64,000 bases of DNA from Clostridia bacterium (GTDB lineage: Bacteria > Bacillota > Clostridia > Oscillospirales > Acutalibacteraceae). Position numbers and translations under genes: made by a program. How positions within the stretch are numbered: the stretch's first letter is position 1; every line of letters begins with the position of its first letter. The DNA lies in NCBI GenBank assembly GCA_017513195.1, contig JAFXGM010000024.1:62001-126000 (forward strand), read 5' to 3'. The notes under the pieces were generated by a model. It was not told the DNA's origin, searched no databases, and saw only the letters and a list, made by a program, of their open reading frames with translations. Of this stretch, positions 9,048 to 17,810 are shown in pieces.

Positions 9048-9725
9048 TCAACTTTCTTCAATAATTTTATAAAGATTTTCTAAAACTTCGCCTATAGTAC
9101 CAATTGAATCAATAAGCCCTTCGTTTACGGCCTTCTCACCAGAAAGGGTAGTACCAACGTCGGTTACAAGCTCACCGGTATTCATCATAAGTTCGGTAAA
9201 ACGTGCCGCAGTTATATTTGAGTTGCGCACTACAAAATCGGTGATACGCTCCTGCATACGAACAAAGTGATTCATAGTTTGAGGTACACCGATAACCAAA
9301 CCGTTGGTTCTAACAGGATGAACGGTCATTGTGGCACTTGGAGCTATAAAGGATTTTTTTGCCGATACTGCAAGTGGAATACCAATAGAATGGCCGCCGC
9401 CCAGCACAAAACTAACGGTTGGTTTTTTCATACCTGAAATAAGTTCTGCCAAGGCGAGTCCTGCTTCAACATCGCCACCAACAGTGTTTAATACTATCAG
9501 CACGCCTTCAATGTTTTGGTCTTGTTCTACAGCCACAAGCTGTGGAATGATGTGCTCGTATTTTGTGGTTTTGCTGTTTTCGGGCAGGCAAGAATGTCCT
9601 TCGATTTCTCCTATAATTGTAAGGCAGAAAATTTTATGCTTACAATCTTCAACCCTTATTGTACCTAAATCCTTTATTGCTTCCAGTTGTTCACTGTTTT
9701 GTGATTCGTTCTTATTATTGCTCAT
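9048..9725 (-). CDS. tepA: ClpP-family serine protease TepA
   Basis: 225 residues of the ClpP/crotonase fold. GGDVEAGLALAELI and VLGGGHSIGIPLAVS (catalytic Ser in the GHS turn) followed by SATMTVHPVRTNG (catalytic His) match the TepA (YmfB) group, proposed to help protein translocation or degrade signal peptides in Bacillus. The start was set at ATG 9725 because GGAGGG lies seven bases before it; a TTG 15 bases upstream would fall inside that ribosome site. The neighbour ftsK/spoIIIE downstream on the same strand repeats the Bacillus order and supports the assignment. Confidence 0.88.
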   Translation of the reverse strand: MSNNKNESQNSEQLEAIKDLGTIRVEDCKHKIFCLTIIGEIEGHSCLPENSKTTKYEHIIPQLVAVEQDQNIEGVLIVLNTVGGDVEAGLALAELISGMKKPTVSFVLGGGHSIGIPLAVSAKKSFIAPSATMTVHPVRTNGLVIGVPQTMNHFVRMQERITDFVVRNSNITAARFTELMMNTGELVTDVGTTLSGEKAVNEGLIDSIGTIGEVLENLYKIIEES

Positions 9726-9888
9726 ATAATTTCCCTCCAAATCTATTATTTGAAAAGAAACTATAACAATACATAATAATTATATATCTTTTATATATAA
9801 TTTGCAAGAAAATACTTTATTTTTGTTTGAAAAAGTAATATAATTAAATTAACAAAAACAGTTGTACACGCGAAAGGGGAGATAGCAT

Positions 9889-11076
9889 TTGAAATTTGAA
9901 ACCGCTAATCAGGCTGCAGCCCGTTTGGGCGTTACAGTGCGCGCAGTTCAAAAATGGGCAAAAGAAGGCAAGCTTGAGGGCGCTCAAAAAATAGGACGCG
10001 ATTGGATGATTCCTTTTGGCGCGGTAGCAACGGAAACGAAGGTAGACGTAGTTGAAACCAAAGCTACCAAGAAGGTTTTTGACGTTGCATTTCCAATGTT
10101 TCAGCTTCCATATTTTTCAGGCGAACTGCTTGAACATATTAACAAAATAAGTGACCCCGATGAACGCGATTTATACTTAATTGAGTATTATTATTTTATA
10201 GGCGAGCTTGAAAAGTCCGAGGAAATTGCCGAATTATATATAGATTCTCCTAATTTAAAGCACCGATTGTCTGCTAAATTGTTTAGCACCTTTGATAATA
10301 TGATTACAGGGCACCTACATAAAGTGCATTTTGCGGCAGGACTTTTAAAGTCGGAAATTGAAAACAGCGATTTGACCGACGAATCGGCAATACGCGATAA
10401 TGCGCTAAAGGTTTTTGCGGGTGTAGTTTTAAAAACGCAGCTTCACACACCGTTTGAGACTGTGCCGCAAATCGAGGATTACATTAAGCATTTGCCGGAA
10501 GGTTTAAGAATTATAGCACTTTATTTATCGGCATATAAGGCATACCTTGCAAAAGATTATAGCCGTTCACTTGGTATTGCTCAGGCGGCTATCAACTGTG
10601 CAACAATGCAATACCCCATGCCGATGATATACTGCAATATAATTTGTGCAATAGACTGTATAAATCTTTTGCAGCTTAATAAAGCAGGGGAGTATATTAA
10701 AAGAGCCTGGGAGCTTGCAATTCCGTATAAAATGTATATGCCCTTTGTAGAGCACTACAGTATATTGCAGGGTTTGCTTGAAAACAATTTCAAGAGGTCT
10801 GACATAGATAATTACAACAAAATTATAGAACTTGCAAGAAAGTATAATACATCTTGGTATCAGGTTTATAATAAAAAGACCGATGGAAAGGTTACAATGG
10901 AGCTTACACCTACAGAGTTTACCATTGCAATGCTTTATTCAAGAAACTGGCGAGCCAAAGAAATTGCAGCGCATATGCACATTTCGGAACGCACGGTTAC
11001 AAACTATATACAGGTAATTTACGAAAAGCTCAATATAAACGGAAGAAAAGAATTAGAAAAATACGTTATGAATTAA
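9889..11076 (+). CDS. transcriptional regulator with excisionase-type N-terminal HTH and LuxR-type C-terminal HTH
   Basis: 395 residues starting at TTG 9889, with AAAGGGGAGATAGCA before it. Residues 1-45 (TANQAAARLGVTVRAVQKWAKEG) form a MerR/excisionase-like winged helix of the HTH_17 type. Residues about 70-330 look helical and repetitive, like TPR-type helical hairpins. The last 60 residues (LTPTEFTIAMLY, AKEIAAHMHISERTVTNYIQ, YEKLNINGRKELEKYV) form a LuxR/GerE DNA-binding domain. So it carries two different DNA-binding modules at its ends. It sits just upstream of, and on the same strand as, the Cys-rich protein and large adhesin, with palindromic sites in between; it may control them or itself (inference). 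Confidence 0.8.
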   Translation: MKFETANQAAARLGVTVRAVQKWAKEGKLEGAQKIGRDWMIPFGAVATETKVDVVETKATKKVFDVAFPMFQLPYFSGELLEHINKISDPDERDLYLIEYYYFIGELEKSEEIAELYIDSPNLKHRLSAKLFSTFDNMITGHLHKVHFAAGLLKSEIENSDLTDESAIRDNALKVFAGVVLKTQLHTPFETVPQIEDYIKHLPEGLRIIALYLSAYKAYLAKDYSRSLGIAQAAINCATMQYPMPMIYCNIICAIDCINLLQLNKAGEYIKRAWELAIPYKMYMPFVEHYSILQGLLENNFKRSDIDNYNKIIELARKYNTSWYQVYNKKTDGKVTMELTPTEFTIAMLYSRNWRAKEIAAHMHISERTVTNYIQVIYEKLNINGRKELEKYVMN

Positions 11077-11124
11077 ATAAAGCGCTACTTTATTCGTCCA
11101 AGCGAACAAAGTAGCGCTTTATTT
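11075..11124 (+). terminator. long inverted repeat at the regulator's stop codon, probable terminator
   Basis: A perfect 17-bp inverted repeat (11075-11091 with 11108-11124; AAATAAAGCGCTACTTT) encloses a 16-base loop and overlaps the TAA stop. Its right arm ends ATTT, so the T run is short. The loop itself is the first of three palindromic copies described separately. Confidence 0.6.
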
Positions 11125-11172
11125 GTTCGCCAAAGCGAACGATTATACAACAAAACGTTCGCCAAAACGAAC
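11092..11172. promoter_or_regulatory. three phased copies of a 16-bp palindrome, candidate operators
   Basis: Copies at 11092-11107, 11125-11140 and 11157-11172, each close to GTTCGCCAAAGCGAAC, spaced 33 and 32 bases start to start, which is about three DNA turns. They lie 120-200 bases before a good promoter for the downstream operon. Phased short palindromes are what a cooperative dimeric regulator would need; which protein binds is unknown. Confidence 0.45.
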
Positions 11173-11291
11173 AAAAATTTGTCAAATTGCTGTTAAAACG
11201 ATAACAATTTGTCTTTTTTGTTAGAATACCTTGTTTTTCACCGGTAAAAAATAAAAGCAAACTTACAGACATTTCTTTTTAAAAATACTCG

Positions 11292-11319
11292 TTACAAGTG
11301 TAAGCTACGCGTCTATAAT
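11292..11319 (+). promoter_or_regulatory. sigma-A-type promoter for the Cys-rich protein and adhesin
   Basis: TTACAA (11292-11297) and TATAAT (11314-11319) with a 16-base spacer, 37 bases before the ATG at 11357. An imperfect inverted repeat (CAAATTG ... CAATTTG, 11183-11211) followed by a T run lies upstream and may end an earlier transcript. Confidence 0.55.
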
Positions 11320-11356
11320 AAATTTGTAAAATAAATTTGTTATCAGGAGGGTGCCT

Positions 11357-11644
11357 ATGGCTAAGACTCTCAACCGCCAGTTTGTTTTATATGGTGACAT
11401 TGTAGACGTGATGTTCGTATATAATGAATCGTCAGACAAATATTTTGGCGACTACCCAGATTTTGATGAAAGTCCACGAATTACACCTTGCGGCAGGCGA
11501 TGGGTAAACGCTACAAAAGATGATTGCCCGTATGCCGACAAAGAATATGGTGATTGTGGCTCGTGTCAGTATTATCGATGCGAACACCCCGGTGATTTGA
11601 TTGGTGTTTGTGACAATGAGAAATTAAGAAAGGAAGCAATTTGA
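11357..11644 (+). CDS. small Cys-rich protein of unknown function
   Basis: 95 residues from ATG 11357; the nearby GTG at 11351 is too close to the AGGAGGG ribosome site. It has six cysteines, at about residues 45, 57, 67, 70, 75 and 85, in a C-terminal half with a CGSC motif and then YYRCEH, which suggests a metal-binding or iron-sulfur-type fold. No signal peptide or membrane segment is seen. It is separated from the large adhesin gene by one base, so the two are translated from one message. I do not recognise the family. Confidence 0.7.
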   Translation: MAKTLNRQFVLYGDIVDVMFVYNESSDKYFGDYPDFDESPRITPCGRRWVNATKDDCPYADKEYGDCGSCQYYRCEHPGDLIGVCDNEKLRKEAI

Positions 11645-11645
11645 A

Positions 11646-14600
11646 ATGAAAAATTCAAAAAAGAGATTTAACAAATTTTTATCAGTGTTTTTGGTACTTA
11701 CAATAGTTTTCTCGCTTTTTGCGGGATTGACAGTAGGTGCTGCAACATCTAACCCATATTATAATAAGGTGGCCGATTCGGATACATTAGATGGTTGGAA
11801 GCAATTTTTTGGTTCAACCACCAATTCAACCGAGAATGCCGGTGGCGTATGGACCGATAAATCGGTTTTTGTCGATAATTCGGCTTTTACAGGACTTACC
11901 GATGCTTATGGTGACACCATTTTACCGGAAGTGTCAGATGACGGCTTTTTAGTGGCACTTTCAGCAATTGCTTCTAATAAGTCTATTGTTGGCTATTCGC
12001 ATATTCCTACCGATACTGTGCTTGTGCTTGATATTTCGGGTTCTATGGGTCCCGGCAACAATAACGCCGTGGCAGATCTTGTTCTTGCGACAAATGCAGC
12101 TATTACTAAACTGCTTGAACTTAATAATAACAACCGTGTGGGTGTTGTTTTATATTCAGCAGAATATGACGAAGGCAATGACGAGCATTATTATACGTTG
12201 CTTCCAATTGATCGTTATGCTGCAACCGGTACAGTTACTTATAATAACGGAACTAGATTTGACACCTCAGACGATATAACTGTTGGTAGATATTTAGAAA
12301 CCAATAGCAACTATTCACACAACGGAAACGAAATATCAATAGCATCCGGCGTAAGTAATTCGACAGGTGTAGTTGGTAAAAAAACGGTTGACGTTGTAGG
12401 CGGTACCTTTATTCAGGGTGGACTTAAAGCCGCTGCTGATTTATTTAAAGGCAAAGCCGATGCTAACGATACAGTAGTAGCAGGTGACGGCTTCCAAGGC
12501 GGAACTCAGCGCAAGCCTGTTATGGTGCTTATGAGTGATGGCGCTCCTACCTATGCTTCAACAAACTATACAAATCCTAACAATCCTAACGAAGGTAGCG
12601 GACATTATACCTATGATTCTTATGCGTTTTTAACTCAGCTTACAGCAGCATACGTTAAAGAGCAAATTACAACCTATTATAACGATACAGAAGCGTTATT
12701 TTATACTTTAGGTATGGGTGTTGGCGGCAGCACAGTAGCACAAAGTGTGCTGGACCCACAAAACTCTACTCCTACTATCAATGATTATTGGAATGATTAC
12801 AACGATGCTTCAAACGGTGCGTCGGTTGAGATAACAAATGATATTTCGGTTGTAAAGAATTCGGCCGTAACCGATATAGTATATACAAATCAGTATTTTG
12901 AAGCAGAAAACGGTTCAGACCTTTTTGATGCGTTTGACTCAATAGTAAATGAGATTATAATTCAGTCGCTTTATAGACCTACCTTGGTTGAAAACAACAA
13001 CGCACATATGGAAGGCTATATTGAATTTATTGACGATATAGGCGACTTTATGGCGGTTAAGCAAATCGAGGGTATAATGATTGGCGATAAGCTTTTCACA
13101 GGTGAAAAGCTTTGCGAAAACTTCCGTGCAGACGGTGGCGATCTTGGCACAATACAAAATCCAAACACTCTTGGCGATAATCTTATTTGGGCGGTTAAGG
13201 AACGCCTTGGTATAGAGGATACAGCAACAGCTCAAAGACTTGTAACACTCGCTTACGAGCACGGTCAGTTAAGCTATACCGATGAAGACAACTACTCTAA
13301 TTTCATCGGTTGGTACGCTGATGAAAACGGCAAATATCTTGGCTTCTGGGATGAATCACACACCTATTCTCAAGCACCTATGGGAGCTAAGTATATTAAT
13401 AAATCTTATGGTATGTTAGGTGAGGTTGTTGACGGACATAACGCAAGCGACCTTATGTACGTATCTATTCAGGTGCATACCGAGATACTTCCTCAAGGTA
13501 CATTTGGTACTACCGAAAAAGATACTATAGTTGCCGGTCACGCTCAGATGATATTTCGCGTTCCTGCATCACTTATTCCTGTTGTTAATTATGAGGTAAC
13601 ACTTGAAGGTACAAGTTACGACAATGCTAAAAACATTGAGATGACTATAAACGATGCAGAGCCTATAAGACTTCTCTTTGAAGTGGGACTCCGCGATGAT
13701 ATTAACGAATACAATATTGAAAAACGCCTTGCAGATAATTACCGCACAGCAGACGGTAGATACGTGCTTTATACAAACGAGTGGAGTAAGGACCAGTTTG
13801 ATAAAGAAATTGATCCAAACAACACCGACTATATTGCTCCTACCGATTCTATAAACACAATAGCATATTTTGAACCAAACTATGCTAATGAGCGTTATTA
13901 CTATACCGAGCCTACACCGGTTTACGTATATAATTCGGCGACAGGTGAATACGTTAAATATTCTTCTACCACAAAGCCTACAGCAGGTGACGGCAATGTA
14001 TATTTCCGTCAGATAAACGTGTTCGAGCTTACAGGCAACGGTAACGAGGCCGTTCATAAGAAGGTATATGAAAGAGTATCTGACACAGCGCTTGGCAGAG
14101 TTGATAAAAGTGACACAAACGGCGGTTGGAATATAAGAAAAGAAACTATTCACCGTGTATATGATGAAATTGAAACACTAAAGGCCAATAACGAAACCGG
14201 TACAATCAATTATTCATATTTCCCAACAGTAGAGCATATCGAGGGTACACACTATTACGCTGATGCTATTCTTGGCAACAACGGTAAGCTTACCGTTACA
14301 CCTGTAACAGGTATTAGCCTTACAAAAACAATAGATGATACCTTGACAGGTACAACACACGATTTTACCTTTAACGTTGATATTGGTGATACAGCTGCCA
14401 CATATAGTGTAGTTCGCAGCTTTGACGGTAATTATACCGACAAGGGCGAAACCATAACGGTTGACAGTGACGGTAAAGACACTATAAACGTAAAACCGGG
14501 CGAGACCGTGCTCATAGTTGGTATTCCTGCAGGTACAGCATACTCTATAGAAGAGTATATTCCAAGTGGTGCAAACTATGAGGTATCTACAAGCAGTGGT

Positions 14601-17105
14601 ACTACCGGTACTATACAGCAAAATCATTTAAGCGAGGTAAAATTTGAAAACACACTTGCTGACGGTAATCTTGTAATTACAAAGCAGGTTGTTCATCCGT
14701 TTGCTACTGCGCCCGACAGCATGAAGAACCACGTGTTTAAGTTTGAAGTAATGTTAAGTGGTTATAACGATGGCGACACGGTTAAGGCTTACTATTCAAC
14801 AGATGTTGACAACAAATTTGACCTTACTGTTAATGGTGGAACGATTAGCAACCTTGAGCTTCGCGGTAACCAGTCAATAGTGATTTTAGCAAAAGCCGGT
14901 GCGAAGGCTGTAGTTACCGAAGATATTACGGCAATGCCCAAGGGCTTTTCACTCGGTAGCGTCGAGCCTCCTGCAAACAATATAATTGCTACCGATAACA
15001 ACGTTGTGTACGTTTTCACAAACACGTATAATCCTGAGGCTGTAAATCCTGATATTACCATAAACGCTTCTAAAGAGTTTACAGGTCGTCCATGGAACAA
15101 CGACCAATTTACCTTTGCGCTTTATAAGTATGATACAGTTTTGGCAAAATACGTTGAGGTAGCAAATTCTAGCGAAACCATAACCAAAGCAGGCGATTTT
15201 GGCAGCGTTATTACCGCAGCTATAAAGGCCGAAGAATTTGACAAGGTTGGCACATATCATTATTCTATAAGAGAATTAGTGCCCGATAACACCTATGGCG
15301 TAAGCTATGATACCGTATCACGTGACTTTAACGTAATAGTTACAGATAATGACACCGACGGAAAGTTTGAAATCAACGCGGTTGAAAACGCTAATCACAC
15401 ATCGGTTGCCAAAAACGGTAATGCATACACTGTAACAGCCAATAAGTTTGTAAACACCTATAAGGCTGATGGTATTGCAGAGGTAATTATCGAAATCAAC
15501 AAAACCGTTGATACTCCCGATGGTATAACCTATAGCCCTGAAGGCTTCGAGTTTGGTGTATACAACGATGCAGGTGAGCTTGTAAGCCCACTATACGATA
15601 CCGACGCAAACGGTAAAACACAGTTTATCTTTACCTTTAACGCTGATGGTGTAAATTATCAGAATAATAAGGTTTATAACTACGTAATAAAGGAGACCAA
15701 CACAGGTCTTGGCGGTATAACCTATGCTAAAGATATTCCGTTTACCGTAACTGTAAAAGATAATCTTGACGGTACAATCAGCGCGACAACCAATATTGCT
15801 AATACCAATAACGGTGTATCGGTTGTTGACGTAACAAACGTTTATAACACACAAAGCGTTGACGTTATAATTGAAGCTACCAAAAAAATCACAGGTCGTG
15901 GCCTTAAGGACGGCGAATTCAAGTTTGACCTATATAGTCTTGACACCAATTCGGTAGTTAAAAACGACGTTACAAACGACGCTGCAGGCAAGGTTAGCTT
16001 TAATCTTACGTTTGACAAGGTTGGCACCTATAACTACAAGGTATATGAGGATGAGCTTGACGGAAACGGTGTAACCGTTGACAAGACCGAGCACAACGTA
16101 ACTATAGTTGTTGACCACGACGGCGAGGGTAATTTGACTGCTACAGTTAACGGCACAAAAGCCGGCACCACGCCTATAAATGTTGGTACCTTTAACAACA
16201 GCTATTCCGCTGCCGAAACTAACGTAGTATTTGAAGCTACAAAGCATCTTACCGGTCGCGATTTGGTAGATGGCGAATTTGAGTTCAATCTTTATAACAA
16301 CGATACTAATACTCTAATTCAGACCAAAACAAATGACGCTGACGGCAATGTTGTATTTGATGCTATAACCTTTGATATAGGCGGCATATACAACTACAAA
16401 ATATATGAAAATGAAGTAGATCAAAACGGCGTTACAGTAGATACCACATCTTACGAAATCACAGTGTTCGTATATGACAATGACAAGGGCAACCTTGAAA
16501 CCGAGATATACGTTGATACAAATAAGCTTTCAGGCGCTATGAAAGACGTAGTTGTATTTGAAAATAAGTACAAAGCAGATGCTACCGACATAGTTATAAA
16601 TGCTAAAAAGGTACTTGATGGTCGTGATTTAGTAGCTGACGAGTTTGAATTCCAGCTTTATCTTGGCGATGATTTATTACAAACCGTGAAAAACGACGCC
16701 GACGGTAACGTGGTATTTAACAATGTTTTGGTTGAGTCTGCAGGCAAGGTTACCTTTACTGTAAAAGAGGTTAAGGGCGATGCCGAGGATATAACCTATG
16801 ACGAAACGGTTTACACCGTAACTGCAACCGTAACCGATAATCTTGACGGTACTTTAAGCGTGGATTATCTATACGAGGTAGACGGCGACAAGGTTGATGA
16901 GATTGTATTTAACAATAAATACACAGCTCCTACACCTGAACCCATACCACAACCCGAACCACAGCCAGAACCTACTCCAACTCCACAACCGGAATCACCA
17001 AAGACAGGTGACAGCACAAATCTTACTGCATGGTTGGCAGTGGTATTTGTAAGTGGTGCAATAATCTTTGCAACAGGCAAAAAGCTAAAAAGACTTAGCA
17101 AATAA
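11646..17105 (+). CDS. large wall-anchored surface protein: VWA domain plus pilin-type (Spy0128/FctA) repeats
   Basis: 1819 residues. A signal peptide (about 1-33) is followed by a von Willebrand A domain whose MIDAS motif DISGS is at residues 129-133, with a later SDGAP. From about residue 890 on come immunoglobulin-like pilin domains; the best conserved begin near residues 1141, 1281, 1411, 1531 and 1652 with patterns such as KEFTGR and KKITGRGLKDGEF, and end in an Asn-Tyr motif (FNNSY, FENKY, FNNKY). The Lys/Asn pair is placed for intramolecular isopeptide bonds. The C-terminus has a Pro/Glu/Thr linker, a sortase-like SPKTGD signal, a hydrophobic helix and KKLKRLSK. It is probably a sortase-anchored adhesin or tip pilin. 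No sortase is in the window. Confidence 0.88.
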   Translation: MKNSKKRFNKFLSVFLVLTIVFSLFAGLTVGAATSNPYYNKVADSDTLDGWKQFFGSTTNSTENAGGVWTDKSVFVDNSAFTGLTDAYGDTILPEVSDDGFLVALSAIASNKSIVGYSHIPTDTVLVLDISGSMGPGNNNAVADLVLATNAAITKLLELNNNNRVGVVLYSAEYDEGNDEHYYTLLPIDRYAATGTVTYNNGTRFDTSDDITVGRYLETNSNYSHNGNEISIASGVSNSTGVVGKKTVDVVGGTFIQGGLKAAADLFKGKADANDTVVAGDGFQGGTQRKPVMVLMSDGAPTYASTNYTNPNNPNEGSGHYTYDSYAFLTQLTAAYVKEQITTYYNDTEALFYTLGMGVGGSTVAQSVLDPQNSTPTINDYWNDYNDASNGASVEITNDISVVKNSAVTDIVYTNQYFEAENGSDLFDAFDSIVNEIIIQSLYRPTLVENNNAHMEGYIEFIDDIGDFMAVKQIEGIMIGDKLFTGEKLCENFRADGGDLGTIQNPNTLGDNLIWAVKERLGIEDTATAQRLVTLAYEHGQLSYTDEDNYSNFIGWYADENGKYLGFWDESHTYSQAPMGAKYINKSYGMLGEVVDGHNASDLMYVSIQVHTEILPQGTFGTTEKDTIVAGHAQMIFRVPASLIPVVNYEVTLEGTSYDNAKNIEMTINDAEPIRLLFEVGLRDDINEYNIEKRLADNYRTADGRYVLYTNEWSKDQFDKEIDPNNTDYIAPTDSINTIAYFEPNYANERYYYTEPTPVYVYNSATGEYVKYSSTTKPTAGDGNVYFRQINVFELTGNGNEAVHKKVYERVSDTALGRVDKSDTNGGWNIRKETIHRVYDEIETLKANNETGTINYSYFPTVEHIEGTHYYADAILGNNGKLTVTPVTGISLTKTIDDTLTGTTHDFTFNVDIGDTAATYSVVRSFDGNYTDKGETITVDSDGKDTINVKPGETVLIVGIPAGTAYSIEEYIPSGANYEVSTSSGTTGTIQQNHLSEVKFENTLADGNLVITKQVVHPFATAPDSMKNHVFKFEVMLSGYNDGDTVKAYYSTDVDNKFDLTVNGGTISNLELRGNQSIVILAKAGAKAVVTEDITAMPKGFSLGSVEPPANNIIATDNNVVYVFTNTYNPEAVNPDITINASKEFTGRPWNNDQFTFALYKYDTVLAKYVEVANSSETITKAGDFGSVITAAIKAEEFDKVGTYHYSIRELVPDNTYGVSYDTVSRDFNVIVTDNDTDGKFEINAVENANHTSVAKNGNAYTVTANKFVNTYKADGIAEVIIEINKTVDTPDGITYSPEGFEFGVYNDAGELVSPLYDTDANGKTQFIFTFNADGVNYQNNKVYNYVIKETNTGLGGITYAKDIPFTVTVKDNLDGTISATTNIANTNNGVSVVDVTNVYNTQSVDVIIEATKKITGRGLKDGEFKFDLYSLDTNSVVKNDVTNDAAGKVSFNLTFDKVGTYNYKVYEDELDGNGVTVDKTEHNVTIVVDHDGEGNLTATVNGTKAGTTPINVGTFNNSYSAAETNVVFEATKHLTGRDLVDGEFEFNLYNNDTNTLIQTKTNDADGNVVFDAITFDIGGIYNYKIYENEVDQNGVTVDTTSYEITVFVYDNDKGNLETEIYVDTNKLSGAMKDVVVFENKYKADATDIVINAKKVLDGRDLVADEFEFQLYLGDDLLQTVKNDADGNVVFNNVLVESAGKVTFTVKEVKGDAEDITYDETVYTVTATVTDNLDGTLSVDYLYEVDGDKVDEIVFNNKYTAPTPEPIPQPEPQPEPTPTPQPESPKTGDSTNLTAWLAVVFVSGAIIFATGKKLKRLSK

Positions 17106-17118
17106 GCTATAATAGAAC

Positions 17119-17149
17119 ATCACGGGGTGCGATTTTCGCACCCCGTGAT
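17119..17149 (+). terminator. strong hairpin after the adhesin gene
   Basis: A 14-bp perfect stem (ATCACGGGGTGCGA) with a 3-base loop lies 13 bases after the stop codon. The sequence after it is A-rich with no T run, so it may be a 3' end stabiliser or terminator of unusual form. Confidence 0.6.
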
Positions 17150-17188
17150 ACTAAATAAAAAATAAATTTAATATATTTAAAAAATAAC

Positions 17189-17217
17189 TTGATTTTATTG
17201 GACTGTTGTTGTATAAT
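17189..17217 (+). promoter_or_regulatory. promoter for tRNA-Leu
   Basis: TTGATT (17189-17194) and TATAAT (17212-17217) with a 17-base spacer, 17 bases before the tRNA 5' end, fitting a tRNA promoter. Confidence 0.65.
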
Positions 17218-17234
17218 AACTTTCGCACCAAATA

Positions 17235-17322
17235 TGCCGGTGTGATGGAATTGGCAGACGTAGTGGACTCAAAATCCACCGGTAGCGATACCGTGCCGGT
17301 TCGAGTCCGGCCACCGGCACCA
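17235..17322 (+). tRNA. tRNA-Leu (CAA)
   Basis: The acceptor stem GCCGGTG pairs with CACCGGC, the anticodon arm is GTGGA-CTCAAAA-TCCAC giving anticodon CAA (reads UUG), a variable arm of leucine type is present, the T loop has GGTTCGAGTCC, and CCA is encoded at 17320-17322. The long variable arm is expected for a class II tRNA. Confidence 0.95.
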
Positions 17323-17356
17323 AAAAACCTTAGACTTATTGTCTAAGTTTTTTTTA
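17323..17356 (+). terminator. intrinsic terminator of tRNA-Leu
   Basis: CTTAGAC pairs with GTCTAAG, extended by A-T pairs, and is followed by a run of eight or more T. Confidence 0.85.
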
Positions 17357-17376
17357 TTGCTTATTATTAAAATGTT

Positions 17377-17805
17377 TTAATTGCTTGAATTAAGTTCAAA
17401 CAATCTTTGTTTTATTGCAACAAGAGCCGCATCTGAGCTTGTTATGCCTTTTACACAGTCTTCAATAGGGCATATACCGTCACCTGCGCGGTTAACAATA
17501 TGCGGTACCTGCCTTTCAAAGAATACGGGTATATTGTTGCGCTTTAAAATCTCTTTTGCAGCGGCGCTTATTACATTTGCCCATACAGATTTTACCTTTA
17601 GTAGAACGTAAAGGTGTGCTGCTCCCGCGCCAACAACCTTGTCGGCGGCACAATAGTTACTAAAGTCGATGTTTGACTCTAAAAACTCAATTAACGGTCT
17701 GACACCCTTTTGATTTGAGTAATGTTCTTGTGTGCCGTTAAAAAGCACGCAGGTGTAATCGCCCAAAATTAGCATTTCTTTTGCTTTTTCTAAATTAGTA
17801 TTCAT
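17377..17805 (-). CDS. DUF1893 domain-containing protein
   Basis: 142 residues. The sequence (LILGDYTCVLFNG near residues 10-25, DKVVGAGAAHLYVLL near 55-70, then PVFFERQVPHIVNR) matches the DUF1893 family, known in clostridia and methanogens. The core is a small alpha/beta fold with a conserved Lys and Gly-rich stretch that may bind a nucleotide or act in a deaminase-like fold; the function is not known. It begins five bases after the end of the aldo/keto reductase gene and has only a weak ribosome site, so its translation is likely coupled to that gene. Confidence 0.8.
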   Translation of the reverse strand: MNTNLEKAKEMLILGDYTCVLFNGTQEHYSNQKGVRPLIEFLESNIDFSNYCAADKVVGAGAAHLYVLLKVKSVWANVISAAAKEILKRNNIPVFFERQVPHIVNRAGDGICPIEDCVKGITSSDAALVAIKQRLFELNSSN

Positions 17806-17810
17806 TAGAT

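Noticed and set aside
13569..14153. Minus-strand frames of 100-190 codons inside the adhesin gene
   Set aside because: They are antisense shadows of the repeat domains and have no start signals.
16200..17000. CRISPR-like direct repeats
   Set aside because: The repeats found here are diverged protein-domain repeats in the adhesin, around 360-420 bases apart, with no short exact repeats and spacers.
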